Below are positions 14,801-26,678 of a stretch of DNA of 64,000 bases, in pieces. Positions within the stretch are counted from its first letter, which is position 1. Each line of letters starts with the position of its first letter. Made by a program: the position numbers and the translations under genes. The notes below the pieces were generated by a model. The model made no database searches and had not been told where the DNA came from. It was given only the letters and a program-made list of their open reading frames with translations. This DNA comes from Centrapalus pauciflorus (lineage: Eukaryota; Streptophyta; Magnoliopsida; Asterales; Asteraceae): NCBI GenBank assembly GCA_020465985.1, contig JAANYP010000819.1, positions 81,642 through 145,641 of the forward strand, written 5' to 3'.

Positions 14801-17359
14801 CTGGACAACTGCTGCTGCATGTTCATTGATTACTTGCATTGCTCAGGACCGCTGTGAGTGACAAATTGCATTACTTACTTGCACATATTTCAGTACTTAA
14901 TTGTATGCTAGGAACGAATGATAGACACTACTGAAACTGGACAACTGCTGCTGCTTGTTCCTTGATTACTTAATTGAATGCTAGGAACGTATGATAGACA
15001 TTGTTGAAACTGGACAACTGCTGCTGCATGTTCCTTGATTACTTAATTGTATGTTAGGAACGTATGATAGATATTGTTGAAACTGGACAACTGTTGTTGC
15101 ATGTTCCTTGATTACTTGCATTGCTCAGGACCGATGTGAGCGATAGATTGCATTACTTACTTGCATATGTTTCGGTTCTTATTTGTGATTGTTACTGACT
15201 TGTATGGAAACATCTGTTGCTGCTTGTTCCTTGATTACTTAATTGTATGCTAGGAACGTATGATAGACACTTGTGAAACTGGACAACGGCTGCTGCATGT
15301 TCCTTGATTACTTAATTGTATGTTAGGAACGTACGATAGACACTACTGAAACTGGACAACTGCTGCTGCATGTTCCTTGATTATTTGCATTGGTCAGGAC
15401 CGATGTGAGTGACAGATTGCTTACTTACTTGCATATGTTTCGGTACTTATTTGTGATTGTTACTGCCTTGTATGGAAACATCTGTTGCTGCTTGTTCCTT
15501 GATTACTTAATTGTATGTTAGGAACGTATGATAGACACTGCTGAAACTGGACAACTCCTGCTTCATGTTCCTTGATAACTTGCATTGCTCAGGATCGCTG
15601 TAAGTGACAGATTGCATTACTTACTTGCATATGTTTTTGTACTTATTGGTGATTGTTACTTACTTGTATAGAAACATCTGTTGCTGCTTGTTCAATGATT
15701 AATTAATTGTATGCTAGGAACGTATGATAGACACTACTGAAACTGGACAACTGCTGTTGCATGTTTCTTGATTACTTAGTTGTATGCTAGGAACGTATGA
15801 TAGACATTGTTGAAACTGGAAACTGTTATTGCATGTTCATTGATTACTTGCATTGCTCACAACCGCAGTGAGTGACAGATTGCATTAGTTACTCGCACAT
15901 GTTTCGGTACTTATTGGTGATTGTTACTGACTTGTATGGAAACATCTGTTGCTGCCTGTTCCTTGATTACTTAATTGTATGTTAAGAACGTATGATAGAC
16001 ACTACTGAAACTGGACAACTGCTCCTGCATGTTCCTTGATTACTTAATTGTATGCTAGGAACGTACGATAGACACTGCTGAAACTGGACAACTGCTACTA
16101 CATGTTCCTTGATTACTTGCATTGCTCAGGACCGCTGTGAATGACAAATTGCATTACTTACTTGCACATGTCTCGGTACTTATTGGTGATTGTTACTGAC
16201 TTGTATGGAAACATCTGTTGCTGCCCGTTCCTTGATTACTTAATTGTATGTTAGGAACGTATGATAGACATTGCAGAAACTGGACAACTGCTACTGCATG
16301 TTCATTAATTTCTTGCATTGCTCAGGATCGCTGTGAGTGACCAATTGCATTACTTACTTGCACAAGTTTCAGTACTTAATTGTATGTTAGGTACGTATGA
16401 TAGACACTACTGAAACTGGACAACTGCAGCTGCATGTTCCTTGATTACTTAATTGTATGCTAGGAACGTATGATAGACATTGTTGAAACTGGACAACTGC
16501 TGCTGCATATTTTTTGATTACTTAATTGTATGTTAGGAACGTATGACAGACATTGTTGAAACTGGACAACTGTTGTTGCATGTTCCTTGATTACTTGCAT
16601 TGCTCAGGACCGATGTGAGTGACAGATTGCATTACTTACTTGCATATGTTTCGGTACTTATTTGTGATTGTTACTGACTTGTATGGAAACATCTGCTGCT
16701 GCTTGTTCCTTGATTACTTAATTGTATGTTAGGAACGTATAATAGACACTACTGAAACTGGACAACTGCTGCTGCTTGTTCAATGATTACTTAATTGTAT
16801 GCTAGGAACGTATGATAGACACTACTGAAACTGGACAACTGCTGCTGCATGTTCCTTGAATACTTAATTGTAAGCTAGGAACGTATGATAGACACTGCTA
16901 AAACTGGACAACTGCTGCTGCCTGTTCCTTGATTACTTAATTGTATGTTACGAACGTATGATAGACACTACTGAAACTGGACAACTGCTGCTGAATGTTC
17001 CTTGATTACTTGCATTGTTCAGGACCACTGTGAGTGACAGATTGCATTACTTACCTGCATATGTTTCGGTACTTATTGGTGATTGTTACTGACTTGTATG
17101 GAAACATCTGCTGCTGCTTGTTCCTTGATTACTTAATTGTATGCTAGGAACGTATGATAGACACTGCTGAAACTGGACAACTGCTGCTGCATGTTCCTCG
17201 TTTACTTGCATTGCTCAGGATCGATGTGAGTGACAGATTGCATTACTTACTTGCATATGTTACGGTACTTATTTGGGATTGGTACTGACTTGTATGGAAA
17301 CATCTGCTGCTGCTTGTTCAATGATTACTTAATTGTATGCTAGGAACGTATGATAGACA

Positions 17360-20303
17360 CTGCTTAAACTGGACTACTGCTGCTACATGATCCTTGATTA
17401 CTTGCATTGCGCTGGACCGCTGTGAGTGACATATTGAATTACTTACTTGCATATGTTTCAGTACTTATTGGTGATTGTTATTGACTTGTATAGAAACATC
17501 TGCTGCTGCTTGTTCAATAATTAATTAATTGTATGCTAGAAACGTATGATAGACGTTGTTGAAACTGGACAATTGTTGTTGCATGTTCATTGATTACTTA
17601 CATTGCTCAGGACGGATGTGAGTGACAGATTGCATTACTTACTTGCATATGTTTCGGTACTTATTTGTGATTGTTACTGACTTGTATGGAAACATCTATG
17701 TTGCTTGTTCAATGATTAATTAATTGTATACTAGGAACATATGATAGACACTGCTGAAACTGGACAACTGCTGCTACATGAGCCTTGATTACTTGCATTG
17801 CTCAGGACCGCTGTGAGTGACAGATTGCGTTACTTACTTGCATATGTTTTGGTACTTATTGGTGATTGTTACTTACTTGTATAGAAACATCTGCTGCTGC
17901 TTGTTCAATGATTAATTAATTGTATGCTAGGAACGTATGATAGACACTACTGAAACTGGACAACTGCTGTTGCATGTTCCTTGATTACTTAATTGTATGC
18001 TAGGAACGTATGATAGACATTGTTGAAACTGGACAATTGTTATTGCATGTTCATTGATTACTTGCATTGCTCAGGACCGCAGTGAGTGACAGATTGCATT
18101 ACTTACTCGCACATGTTTCGGTACTAATTGGTGATTGTTACTGACTTGTATGGAAACTGTACAACTGCTGCTGTATGTTCCTTGATTACTTAATTGTATG
18201 TTAGGAACGTATGACAGATATTGTTGAAACTTGACAACTGTTGTTGCATGTTCCTTGATTACTTGCATTGCTCAGGACCGATGTGAGTCACAGATTGCTT
18301 TACTTACTTGCATATGTTTCGGTACTTATTTGTGATTGTTACTGACTTGTATGGAAACATCTGCTGCTGCTTGTTCCTTGATTATTTAATTGTATGTTAG
18401 GAACGTATAATAGACACTACTGAAACTGGACAACTGCTGCTGCTTGTTCAATGATTACTTAATTGTATGCTAGGAACGTATGATAGACACTGCTGAAACT
18501 GGACAACTGCTGCTACATGTTCCTTGATTACTTAATTGTATGCTAGGAACGTATGATAGACACTGCTGAAACTGGACAACTCCTGCTGCCTGTTCCTTGA
18601 TTACTTAATTGTATGTTACGAACGTATGATAGACACTACTGAAACTGGACAACTGCTGCTGAATGTTCCTTGATTACTTGCATTGTTCAGGACCGCTGTG
18701 AGTGACAGATTGCATTACTTACTTGCATATGTTACGGTACTTATTGGTGATTGTTACTGACTTGTATGGAAACATCTGCTGCTGCTTGTTCCTTGATTAC
18801 TTAATTGTATGCTAGGAACGTATGATAGACACTGCTTAAACTGGACTACTGCTGCTACATGATCCTTGATTACTTGCATTGCGCTGGACCGCTGTGAGTG
18901 ACATATTGAATTACTTACTTGCATATGTTTCAGTACTTATTGGTGATTGTTATTGACTTGTATAGAAACATCTGCTGCTGCTTGTTCAATAATTAATTAA
19001 TTGTATGCTAGAAACGTATGATAGACGTTGTTGAAACTGGACAATTGTTGTTGCATGTTCATTGATTACTTACATTGCTCAGGACGGATGTGAGTGACAG
19101 ATTGCATTACTTACTTGCATATGTTTCGGTACTTATTTGTGATTGTTACTGACTTGTATGGAAACATCTATGTTGCTTGTTCAATGATTAATTAATTGTA
19201 TACTAGGAACATATGATAGACACTGCTGAAACTGGACAACTGCTGCTACATGAGCCTTGATTACTTGCATTGCTCAGGACCGCTGTGAGTGACAGATTGC
19301 GTTACTTACTTGCATATGTTTTGGTACTTATTGGTGATTGTTACTTACTTGTATAGAAACATCTGCTGCTGCTTGTTCAATGATTAATTAATTGTATGCT
19401 AGGAACGTATGATAGACACTACTGAAACTGGACAACTGCTGTTGCATGTTCCTTGATTACTTAATTGTATGCTAGGAACGTATGATAGACATTGTTGAAA
19501 CTGGACAATTGTTATTGCATGTTCATTGATTACTTGCATTGCTCAGGACCGCAGTGAGTGACAGATTGCATTACTTACTCGCACATGTTTCGGTACTAAT
19601 TGGTGATTGTTACTGACTTGTATGGAAACTGTACAACTGCTGCTGTATGTTCCTTGATTACTTAATTGTATGTTAGGAACGTATGACAGATATTGTTGAA
19701 ACTGGACAACTGTTGTTGCATGTTCCTTGATTACTTGCATTGCTCAGGACCGATGTGAGTCACAGATTGCTTTACTTACTTGCATATGTTTCGGTACTTA
19801 TTTGTGATTGTTACTGACTTGTATGGAAACATCTGCTGCTGCTTGTTCCTTGATTATTTAATTGTATGTTAGGAACGTATAATAGACACTACTGAAACTG
19901 GACAACTGCTGCTGCTTGTTCAATGATTACTTAATTGTATGCTAGGAACGTATGATAGACACTGCTGAAACTGGACAACTGCTGCTACATGTTCCTTGAT
20001 TACTTAATTGTATGCTAGGAACGTATGATAGACACTGCTGAAACTGGACAACTCCTGCTGCCTGTTCCTTGATTACTTAATTGTATGTTACGAACGTATG
20101 ATAGACACTACTGAAACTGGACAACTGCTGCTGAATGTTCCTTGATTACTTGCATTGTTCAGGACCGCTGTGAGTGACAGATTGCATTACTTACTTGCAT
20201 ATGTTACGGTACTTATTGGTGATTGTTACTGACTTGTATGGAAACATCTGCTGCTGCTTGTTCCTTGATTACTTAATTGTATGCTAGGAACGTATGATAG
20301 ACA
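17360..20303. repeat. Two tandem near-identical 1,472-bp satellite blocks
   Basis: The block from about 17360 to 18831 recurs from about 18832 to 20303 with an offset of 1,472 bp. Shared private variants include CTGCTTAAACTGGACTACTG, the GCGCTGGACCGC variant of the A unit, TAGACGTTGTTGAAAC, and a truncated unit with GGAAACTGTACAACTG. Few differences separate the copies, so the duplication is recent. Its period differs from the 2.24-2.35 kb unit, so a second, independent expansion event is implied. Confidence 0.85.
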
Positions 20304-22384
20304 CTGCTGAAACTGGACAACTGCTGCTGCATGTTCCTCGTTTACTTGCATTGCTCAGGACCGATGTGAGTGACAGATTGCATTACTTACTTGCATATGT
20401 TTCGGTACTTATTTGTGATTGTTACTGACTTGTATGGAAACATCTGTTGCTGCATGTTCCTTGATTACTTAATTGTATGTTAGGAACGTATGATAGACAC
20501 TGCTGAAACTGGACAACTGCTGCTGCATGTTCATTGATTACTTGCATTGCTCAGGACCGCTGTGAGTGACAAATTGCGTTACTTACTTGCACATGTTTCA
20601 GTACTTAATTGTATGCTAGGAACGTATGATAGACACTACTGAAACTGGACAACTGCTGCTGCTTGTTCCTTGATTACTTAATTGTATGCTAGGAACGTAT
20701 GATAGACATTGTTGAAACTGGACAACTGATGCTGCATGTTCCTTGATTACTTAATTGTATGTTAGGAACGTATGATAGACATTGTTGAAACTGGACAACT
20801 GTTGTTGCATGTTCCTTGATTACTTGCATTGCTCAGGACCGATTTGAGTGACAGATTGCATTACTTACTAGCATATGTTTTGGTTCTTTTTTGTGATTGT
20901 TACTGACTTGTATGGAAACATCTGCTGTTGCTTGTTCCTTAATTACTTAATTGTATGTTAGGAACGTATGATAGACACTGCTGAAACTGGACAACGGCTG
21001 CTGCATGTTCCTTGATTACTTAATTTTATGCTAGGAACGTATGATAGACACTTGTGAAACTGGACAACGGCTGCTGCATGTTCCTTGATTACTTAATTGT
21101 ATGTTAGGAACGTACGATAGTCACTACTGAAACTGGACAACTGCTGCTGCATGTTCCTTGATTATTTGCATTGCTCAGGACCGATGTGAGTGACTGATTG
21201 CTTACTTACTTGCATATGTTTCGGTACTTATTTGTGATTGTTACTGCCTTGTATGGAAACATCTGTTGCCGCTTGTTCCTTGATTACTTAATTGTATGTT
21301 AGGAACGTATGATAGACACTGCTGAAACTGGACAACTCCTGCTTCATGTTCCTTGATAACTTGCATTGCTCAGGACCGCGGTAAGTGACAGATTGCATTA
21401 CTTACTTGCATATGTTTTTTTTGGTGATTGTTACTGACTTGTATGGAAACATCTGCTGCTGCTTGTTCCTTGATTACTTAATTGTATGTGAGGAACGTAT
21501 GACAAACACTACTGAAACTGGACAACTGCTGCTGCATGTTCTTTGATTACTTAATTGTATGTTAGGAACGTATGATAGACACTGCTGAAACTGGATAACT
21601 GCTGCTGCATGTTCCTTGATTAATTGCATTGCTCAGGACCGCTGTGAGTGACAGATTGCATTACTTACTTGCATATGTTTCGGTACTTATTGGTGATTGT
21701 TACTGACTTGTATGGAAACATCTGCTGCTGCTTGTTCCTTGATTACTTAATTGTATGCTAGGAACGTATGATAGACACTACTGAAACTGGACAACTGCTG
21801 CTGCACGTTCCTTGATTACTTAATTGTGTGTTAGGAACGTATGATAGACACTACTGAAACTGGACAACTGCTGCTGCATGTTCCTTGTTTACTTAATTGT
21901 ATGCTAAGAATATGATTTAATGGGTCTCGTGGACAACTGTTGTTGCATGTTCAATGATTACTTGCATTGCTCAGGACCGCTGTGAGTGACAGATTGCATT
22001 ACTTACTTGCACATGTTTCGGTACTTATTGGTGATTGTTAGTGACTTGTATAGAAAAATCTGCTGCTGCTTGTTCAATGATTACTTAATTGTATGCTTGG
22101 AACGTATGATAGACATTGTTGAAACTGGACAACTATTGTTGCATGTTCATTGATTACTTGCATTGCTCAGGACCGATGTGAGTGACAGATTGCATTACAT
22201 ACTTGCATATGTTTCGGTACTTATTGGTGATTGTTACTGACTTATTTGGAAACATATGTTCCTGCCTGTAACTTTATTATTTAATTGTATGCTAGGAACG
22301 TATGATAGACACTACTGAAACTGGACAACTGCTGTTGTATGTTCCTTGATTACTTGCATTGTATGCCAGGAACGTATGACAGAC

Positions 22385-22412
22385 ACTATACCCCGATCAT
22401 TCCTTTTGCACT
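22385..22412 (-). other. Copia reverse-transcriptase-like filler inside satellite
   Basis: A 28-bp stretch matches 25 of 28 bases of the Copia-2 RT coding region at 54035-54062. On the minus strand it reads CKRNDRGIV, a common copia RT motif. It replaces about 100 bp of the normal satellite unit. This looks like templated filler at a repair junction, although the match is short. Confidence 0.5.
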
Positions 22413-22976
22413 ACTTTCTTGCATATGTTTCAGTACTTATTGGTGATTGTTACTGACTTGAATGGAAACATTTGTTGCTGCTGTTCCTTGATTACTTAAT
22501 TGTATGCTAGGAACGTATGATAGACACTGCTGAAACTGGACAACTGCTGTTGCATGTTCCTTGATTACTTGCATTACTCAGGACCGCTGTGAGTGACAGA
22601 TTGCATTACTTACTTGCGTATGTTTCGGTACTTATTGGTGATTGTTACTGACTTGTATGGAAACATATGTTGCTGCTTGTTCCTTGATTACTTAATTGTA
22701 TGTTAGGAACGTATGATAGACACTGCTGAAACTGGACAACTGCTACTGCATGTTCCTTGAAGACTTGCATGCTCAGGACCGCTGTGAGTGACAGATTGCA
22801 TTACTTACTTGCATATGTTTCGGTACTTATTTGTGATTGTTACTGACTTGTATGGAAACATCTGTTGCTGCATGTTCCTTGATTACTTAATTGTATGTTA
22901 GGAACGTATGATAGACACTGCTGAAACTGGACAACTGCTGCTGCATGTTCATTGATTACTTGCATTGCTCAGGACC

Positions 22977-23125
22977 GCTTGTGTGTCGTGATCCCCCAAA
23001 TTGCATTACTTACTTGCCACATGTTTCATTACTTAATTGTCTGCTAGGAACGTCTGATAGACACTACTGAATGAACTGGACAACTGCATGCTGCTTGTTC
23101 CTTGATTACTTTAATTGTATGCATA
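22977..23125. other. Cluster of small insertions in a satellite copy
   Basis: Compared with the sister copy near 20560-20700, this stretch carries several insertions of one to about ten bases. Examples are GTGTGTCGTGATCCCCC replacing TGTGAGTGAC, GAATGAACTGG for GAAACTGG, and TGCATAGG for TGCTAGG. Nothing similar is seen elsewhere in the array. Either a mutational cluster or a consensus/assembly error would explain it. Confidence 0.6.
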
Positions 23126-24289
23126 GGAACGTATGATAGACATTGTTGAAACTGGACAACTGATGCTGCATGTTCCTTGATTACTTAATTGTATGTTAGG
23201 AACGTATGATAGACATTGTTGAAACTGGACAACTGTTGTTGCATGTTCCTTGATTACTTGCATTGCTCAGGACCGATTTGAGTGACAGATTGCATTACTT
23301 ACTAGCATATGTTTTGGTTCTTTTTTGTGATTGTTACTGACTTGTATGGAAACATCTGCTGTTGCTTGTTCCTTAATTACTTAATTGTATGTTAGGAACG
23401 TATGATAGACACTGCTGAAACTGGACAACGGCTGCTGCATGTTCCTTGATTACTTAATTTTATGCTAGGAACGTATGATAGACACTTGTGAAACTGGACA
23501 ACGGCTGCTGCATGTTCCTTGATTACTTAATTGTATGTTAGGAACGTACGATAGTCACTACTGAAACTGGACAACTGCTGCTGCATGTTCCTTGATTATT
23601 TGCATTGCTCAGGACCGATGTGAGTGACTGATTGCTTACTTACTTGCATATGTTTCGGTACTTATTTGTGATTGTTACTGCCTTGTATGGAAACATCTGT
23701 TGCCGCTTGTTCCTTGATTACTTAATTGTATGTTAGGAACGTATGATAGACACTGCTGAAACTGGACAACTCCTGCTTCATGTTCCTTGATAACTTGCAT
23801 TGCTCAGGACCGCGGTAAGTGACAGATTGCATTACTTACTTGCATATGTTTTTTTTGGTGATTGTTACTGACTTGTATGGAAACATCTGCTGCTGCTTGT
23901 TCCTTGATTACTTAATTGTATGTGAGGAACGTATGACAAACACTACTGAAACTGGACAACTGCTGCTGCATGTTCTTTGATTACTTAATTGTATGTTAGG
24001 AACGTATGATAGACACTGCTGAAACTGGACAACTGCTGCTGCATGTTCCTTGATTAATTGCATTGCTCAGGACCGCTGTGAGTGACAGATTGCATTACTT
24101 ACTTGCATATGTTTCGGTACTTATTGGTGATTGTTACTGACTTGTATGGAAACATCTGCTGCTGCTTGTTCCTTGATTACTTAATTGTATGCTAGGAACG
24201 TATGATAGACACTACTGAAACTGGACAACTGCTGCTGCACGTTCCTTGATTACTTAATTGTGTGTTAGGAACGTATGATAGACACTACT

Positions 24290-25563
24290 TGTAACAACTG
24301 GCCTAAAAATATAAGGTATGAAACTCGAAAATTAAACTAATATAAAACTCGAATAATGAAGCAATAAACTCGAATGAAGTTTTATGAATCTCGAATCATA
24401 TAGCAATAAACTCGAATGATATTACATGAAACTCGAATCATGTAAGTGTAAACTCGAATAATGATGTGATGAAACTCGATTAGTAAAGGCATAAACTCGG
24501 ATAGCACTTTGATGAAACTCGAATAAAGAAAGAATTAAACTCGGATGATGCTGCATAAAACTCGAATGATTAAGATACAAATCTCGATTTCTAAGGGATA
24601 AAACTCGAATAAAGAAACATAAAACTCGAACAATTAAACAAAAGAAACTCGATTAAAGAGGCAAGAAACACGTATTATGAAAATATTTACGAAGTACTCA
24701 AACACGTATTATGATGATATTGACCCGAACTCGTAAAAATATTAGGACGAGTCCCAACCATTCGAACAAGTGCTTAACTCAGATCCAAAAACATCATCAA
24801 AAACCAACAAGGTGAGTCTTCATAGTCCCATTTTCACATTGTTATGCTTTGGGATGAAATACATGCTTCGTTTTTATATGGACACGAAAACTTCTCGATT
24901 CTATTATGTATTACGTATGAGAATCTCCGCCCTTATATCATGAAATCGTTAGTTGCATTTGTTTGCAAGCGCGAATATATTGTGAATAGATCTATTGGGA
25001 GTCATGTCCCCCACTCGGGTTAGTGGTTTAGCTAACAGCGGGTGCATATATATTCAACACACGGTATTTTGGGAATACTGCTCGGGGCAAAACTCATTCT
25101 AATTAAGCTTCGGTGACATGATGGTTTACGTAATACATCTCATGGAATTTATGATTTTATAAATTCAACGCATCTGATAATGTCCATACAACTGGTCTTT
25201 TCGTGTAAACCTATGAACTCACCAACAATTTTGTTGACGTATTTTAGCATGTATTTTCAGGTAATTAAGGCAAGTGCGCCTTCGAAAACACCAACTTTCA
25301 AGCTTCCGCATTTCATGGAGTCGCATGCATATTTCGAAACTAACGGAGATTTGACTGCATTATTTTTGGACGCATTAATTATGTATTAAAATCTCTGTAT
25401 TACGCGAACTTCATTTCTTTCATTTTGTAAAACATTATTACATTCTTAAGTTTTAATGATGTATTATTTCGAAAACGTCCATTTAGTGGTCGTTCGTTAT
25501 AATTATGGTTACGCTTCCGCACTCGTCACGACTCGCTACCAACCAAGGTAGCAGGGTGTGACA
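24290..25563 (+). repeat. Gypsy-1 5' LTR, internally deleted
   Basis: Begins TGTAACAACTGG and ends GGTGTGACA, like the 3' LTR, but is 1,274 bp against 2,183 bp. The bases equivalent to 31522-32450 are missing and replaced by about 19 bases (24670-24688). Those 19 bases resemble the ACACGTATTATGA sequence just downstream (24702 onward), suggesting templated repair. The lost part includes the TATA box and predicted transcription start, so this LTR should not drive normal expression. The remaining U3 holds about twenty copies of AAACTCGAAT-like decamers. Confidence 0.92.
24812..25260 (+). other. Possible leader intron in Gypsy-1 LTR
   Basis: A strong donor-like AAG|GTGAGT at 24812 and a pyrimidine-rich acceptor TGTATTTTCAG ending at 25260 bracket 449 bp. 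The same pair is kept in the 3' LTR (32575 and 33024). Similar acceptors ending in ACAG or TTCAG occur in the LTRs of Gypsy-2 (35456) and Gypsy-3 (46444), all 300-370 bp before the LTR end. Splicing is inferred only. Confidence 0.35.
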
Positions 25564-25566
25564 GAT

Positions 25567-25579
25567 TGGTATCAGAGCC
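25567..25579 (+). other. Gypsy-1 primer-binding site (tRNA-iMet)
   Basis: TGGTATCAGAGCC lies three bases after the 5' LTR and complements the 3' end of initiator tRNA-Met, the usual primer for plant chromoviruses. Confidence 0.92.
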
Positions 25580-25702
25580 ATAGTTATAGTGAACTAGGTT
25601 GCATTAGTATCCTAGACTATAACTGTACGTAAAAATTTCTGATTTTAAGAATATTTTTGTAACTAACTAAAAGATTACAAATGAACCTTGTTAGCAGAAA
25701 CC

Positions 25703-26464
25703 ATGAACCATCCAGAAATTATCATCCTGTCGGACTCTGAGGAGGAATACACTCCCGCAAGTCCCACGGCCACGGAAGTCTTCCCAGAAGAAGAAACCTC
25801 GGAGGAGGAGGACCCGTCGGAAGATCCGATGGAGGAATCCGAAGAAGAACCGATGGAGGAAGAGGATCCTTCACCACCGACGGCCCCTGCTCGCGTCCCG
25901 TATCACCCGGCCGAACCATCCTATAAGCCGTATAGGCCTTATCCTAACGGCCCAAAGATGTTGTACACACCCCGGAAACGGGTAATCATACCAAGAAGGG
26001 AGTCTATTCCTATTCCGACTCCCCAACCCAATCCCCCGACACCACACCGACGGGTAGACGCCCGAAGATGGACTTGGATACCGGAGACCCTCCGCGAATG
26101 GAGGCAGATGGAGGGAGTTCCTCCAAACTTCGAGATCGGAGGACCATCCTCCGCACCTGTCTCATCGCTCACTCAAGAGCCTGCCGATCAGACCATACCA
26201 CTTTTGATCGCAAGGTCTACCAGGCATGACCACCAGATCCGGTCACTTAACCTGGATATCGGGGAGATGACCGCTCGTTTAGAGCGGGAGGAGTTGCAAA
26301 ACTCCAACATATATTGGGCCAACCAGCACGCCCTTGCTATTCAACAGGACGGACTAAATGAGCTCCAACAGCAACTAGCCGAGAGCCAAGCCCGGATCGA
26401 GGAGTTGACACAGCGCGTCCACTCAATGGAAAAGGGAGAGAACTCTGATCACTCCCACACCTAG
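25703..26464 (+). CDS. Extra ORF upstream of gag: acidic, SIM-like and coiled-coil protein
   Basis: A 253-residue ORF on the same strand as gag, between the primer site and gag and in a different frame from gag. I chose the ATG at 25703 because upstream in-frame codons are non-ATG. Residues 5-15 read EIIILSDSEEE, a hydrophobic core followed by Ser/Asp/Glu, which is the form of a canonical SUMO-interacting motif. Residues ~16-60 are strongly acidic, ~60-125 are Pro/Arg rich, and ~165-248 are predicted coiled coil with Leu and Gln heptads (NELQQQLAESQARIEELTQR). No enzyme domain, signal peptide or membrane segment is seen. Its length without stops and its ordered composition suggest a real product. 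The function is unknown; binding to SUMO-modified chromatin proteins or to Gag is speculation. Ogre elements also carry an ORF before gag, but the pol here is of a different lineage. Confidence 0.75.
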   Translation: MNHPEIIILSDSEEEYTPASPTATEVFPEEETSEEEDPSEDPMEESEEEPMEEEDPSPPTAPARVPYHPAEPSYKPYRPYPNGPKMLYTPRKRVIIPRRESIPIPTPQPNPPTPHRRVDARRWTWIPETLREWRQMEGVPPNFEIGGPSSAPVSSLTQEPADQTIPLLIARSTRHDHQIRSLNLDIGEMTARLEREELQNSNIYWANQHALAIQQDGLNELQQQLAESQARIEELTQRVHSMEKGENSDHSHT

Positions 26465-26678
26465 TACTTTTCCATTTCCTGTGTATTAGTAGGAAAATAT
26501 CGTGTAATAGCGTAGGATAAAATTTTCGGGTAATAACCCGCCCCTAATGTAAGAAAAATTTCGAATGATTAATGAAAATTCCCAGATATTTATGTGATTG
26601 TGCTTGATGATTTTAGTATTGTGCCGCATCTTTAAGATTCAACTTCTTACACTATGATTTTCTTTAAACTACAAGATA
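26465..26678 (+). other. Spacer between extra ORF and gag
   Basis: A 214-bp AT-rich spacer without an ORF. It contains a small hairpin, CGGGT-AATA-ACCCG, at 26527-26540. How gag is translated downstream of the first ORF is not evident; internal initiation or splicing are both possible. Confidence 0.5.

Larger units (their letters stand above)
1..24289. repeat. Complex satellite array with A (~123 bp) and B (73 bp) units
   Basis: The whole stretch is tandem repeat. Two related units alternate. An A unit (for example 1342-1464, 123 bp) runs from TTGATTACTTGCATTGCTC through the TTTCGGTAC motif to a CTGCTGC-rich end. A B unit (for example 1196-1268, 73 bp) runs from TTGATTACTTAATTGTATG through AGGAACGTATGATAGACA to a similar CTGCTGC end. 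Both units share the ends, so B looks like a shortened A. They combine as A+B or A+2B, giving composites of about 196 or 269 bp. A rare variant containing GTCTCGTGG recurs at 296, 2648, 4883, 7119, 9470, 14063 and 21924. Its spacings of 2352, 2235, 2236, 2351, 4593 and 7861 bp show a higher-order period of about 2.24-2.35 kb. No coding function is expected; the short ORFs inside are chance. The array continues beyond the left edge of the window. Confidence 0.95.
20383..24289. repeat. Third duplicated satellite segment (offset about 2.42-2.43 kb)
   Basis: The segment from about 20383 to 21850 recurs from about 22801 to the array end at 24289. Both copies contain ACTAGCATATGTTTTGGTTC (20867 and 23302 area), CGCGGTAAGTGAC, and an AGGAACGTATGACAAACA variant. 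The offset is 2418 at the start but 2434 later, because the second copy gained about 16 bases of small insertions near 22977-23125. The second copy is cut by the 5' end of Gypsy-1. Confidence 0.8.

Noticed and set aside
1215..23000. Short ORFs of 60-65 codons in the satellite (for example 1215-1400, 18071-18268, 19543-19740)
   Set aside because: They follow the repeat period, begin and end in repeat sequence, and have no protein-like composition.
1..24289. CRISPR-like array of repeats and spacers
   Set aside because: Units are 73 and ~123 bp, contiguous, and all mutually similar. There are no unique spacers and the context is plant retroelements.
25180..25389. 69-codon ORF in the Gypsy-1 LTR
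   Set aside because: It lies in LTR sequence, is disrupted in the 3' LTR copy, and crosses a likely splice acceptor.
25567..25579. tRNA gene
   Set aside because: The tRNA-Met similarity is only the primer-binding site. No cloverleaf surrounds it, and the same is true at 35816, 46809 and 59590.
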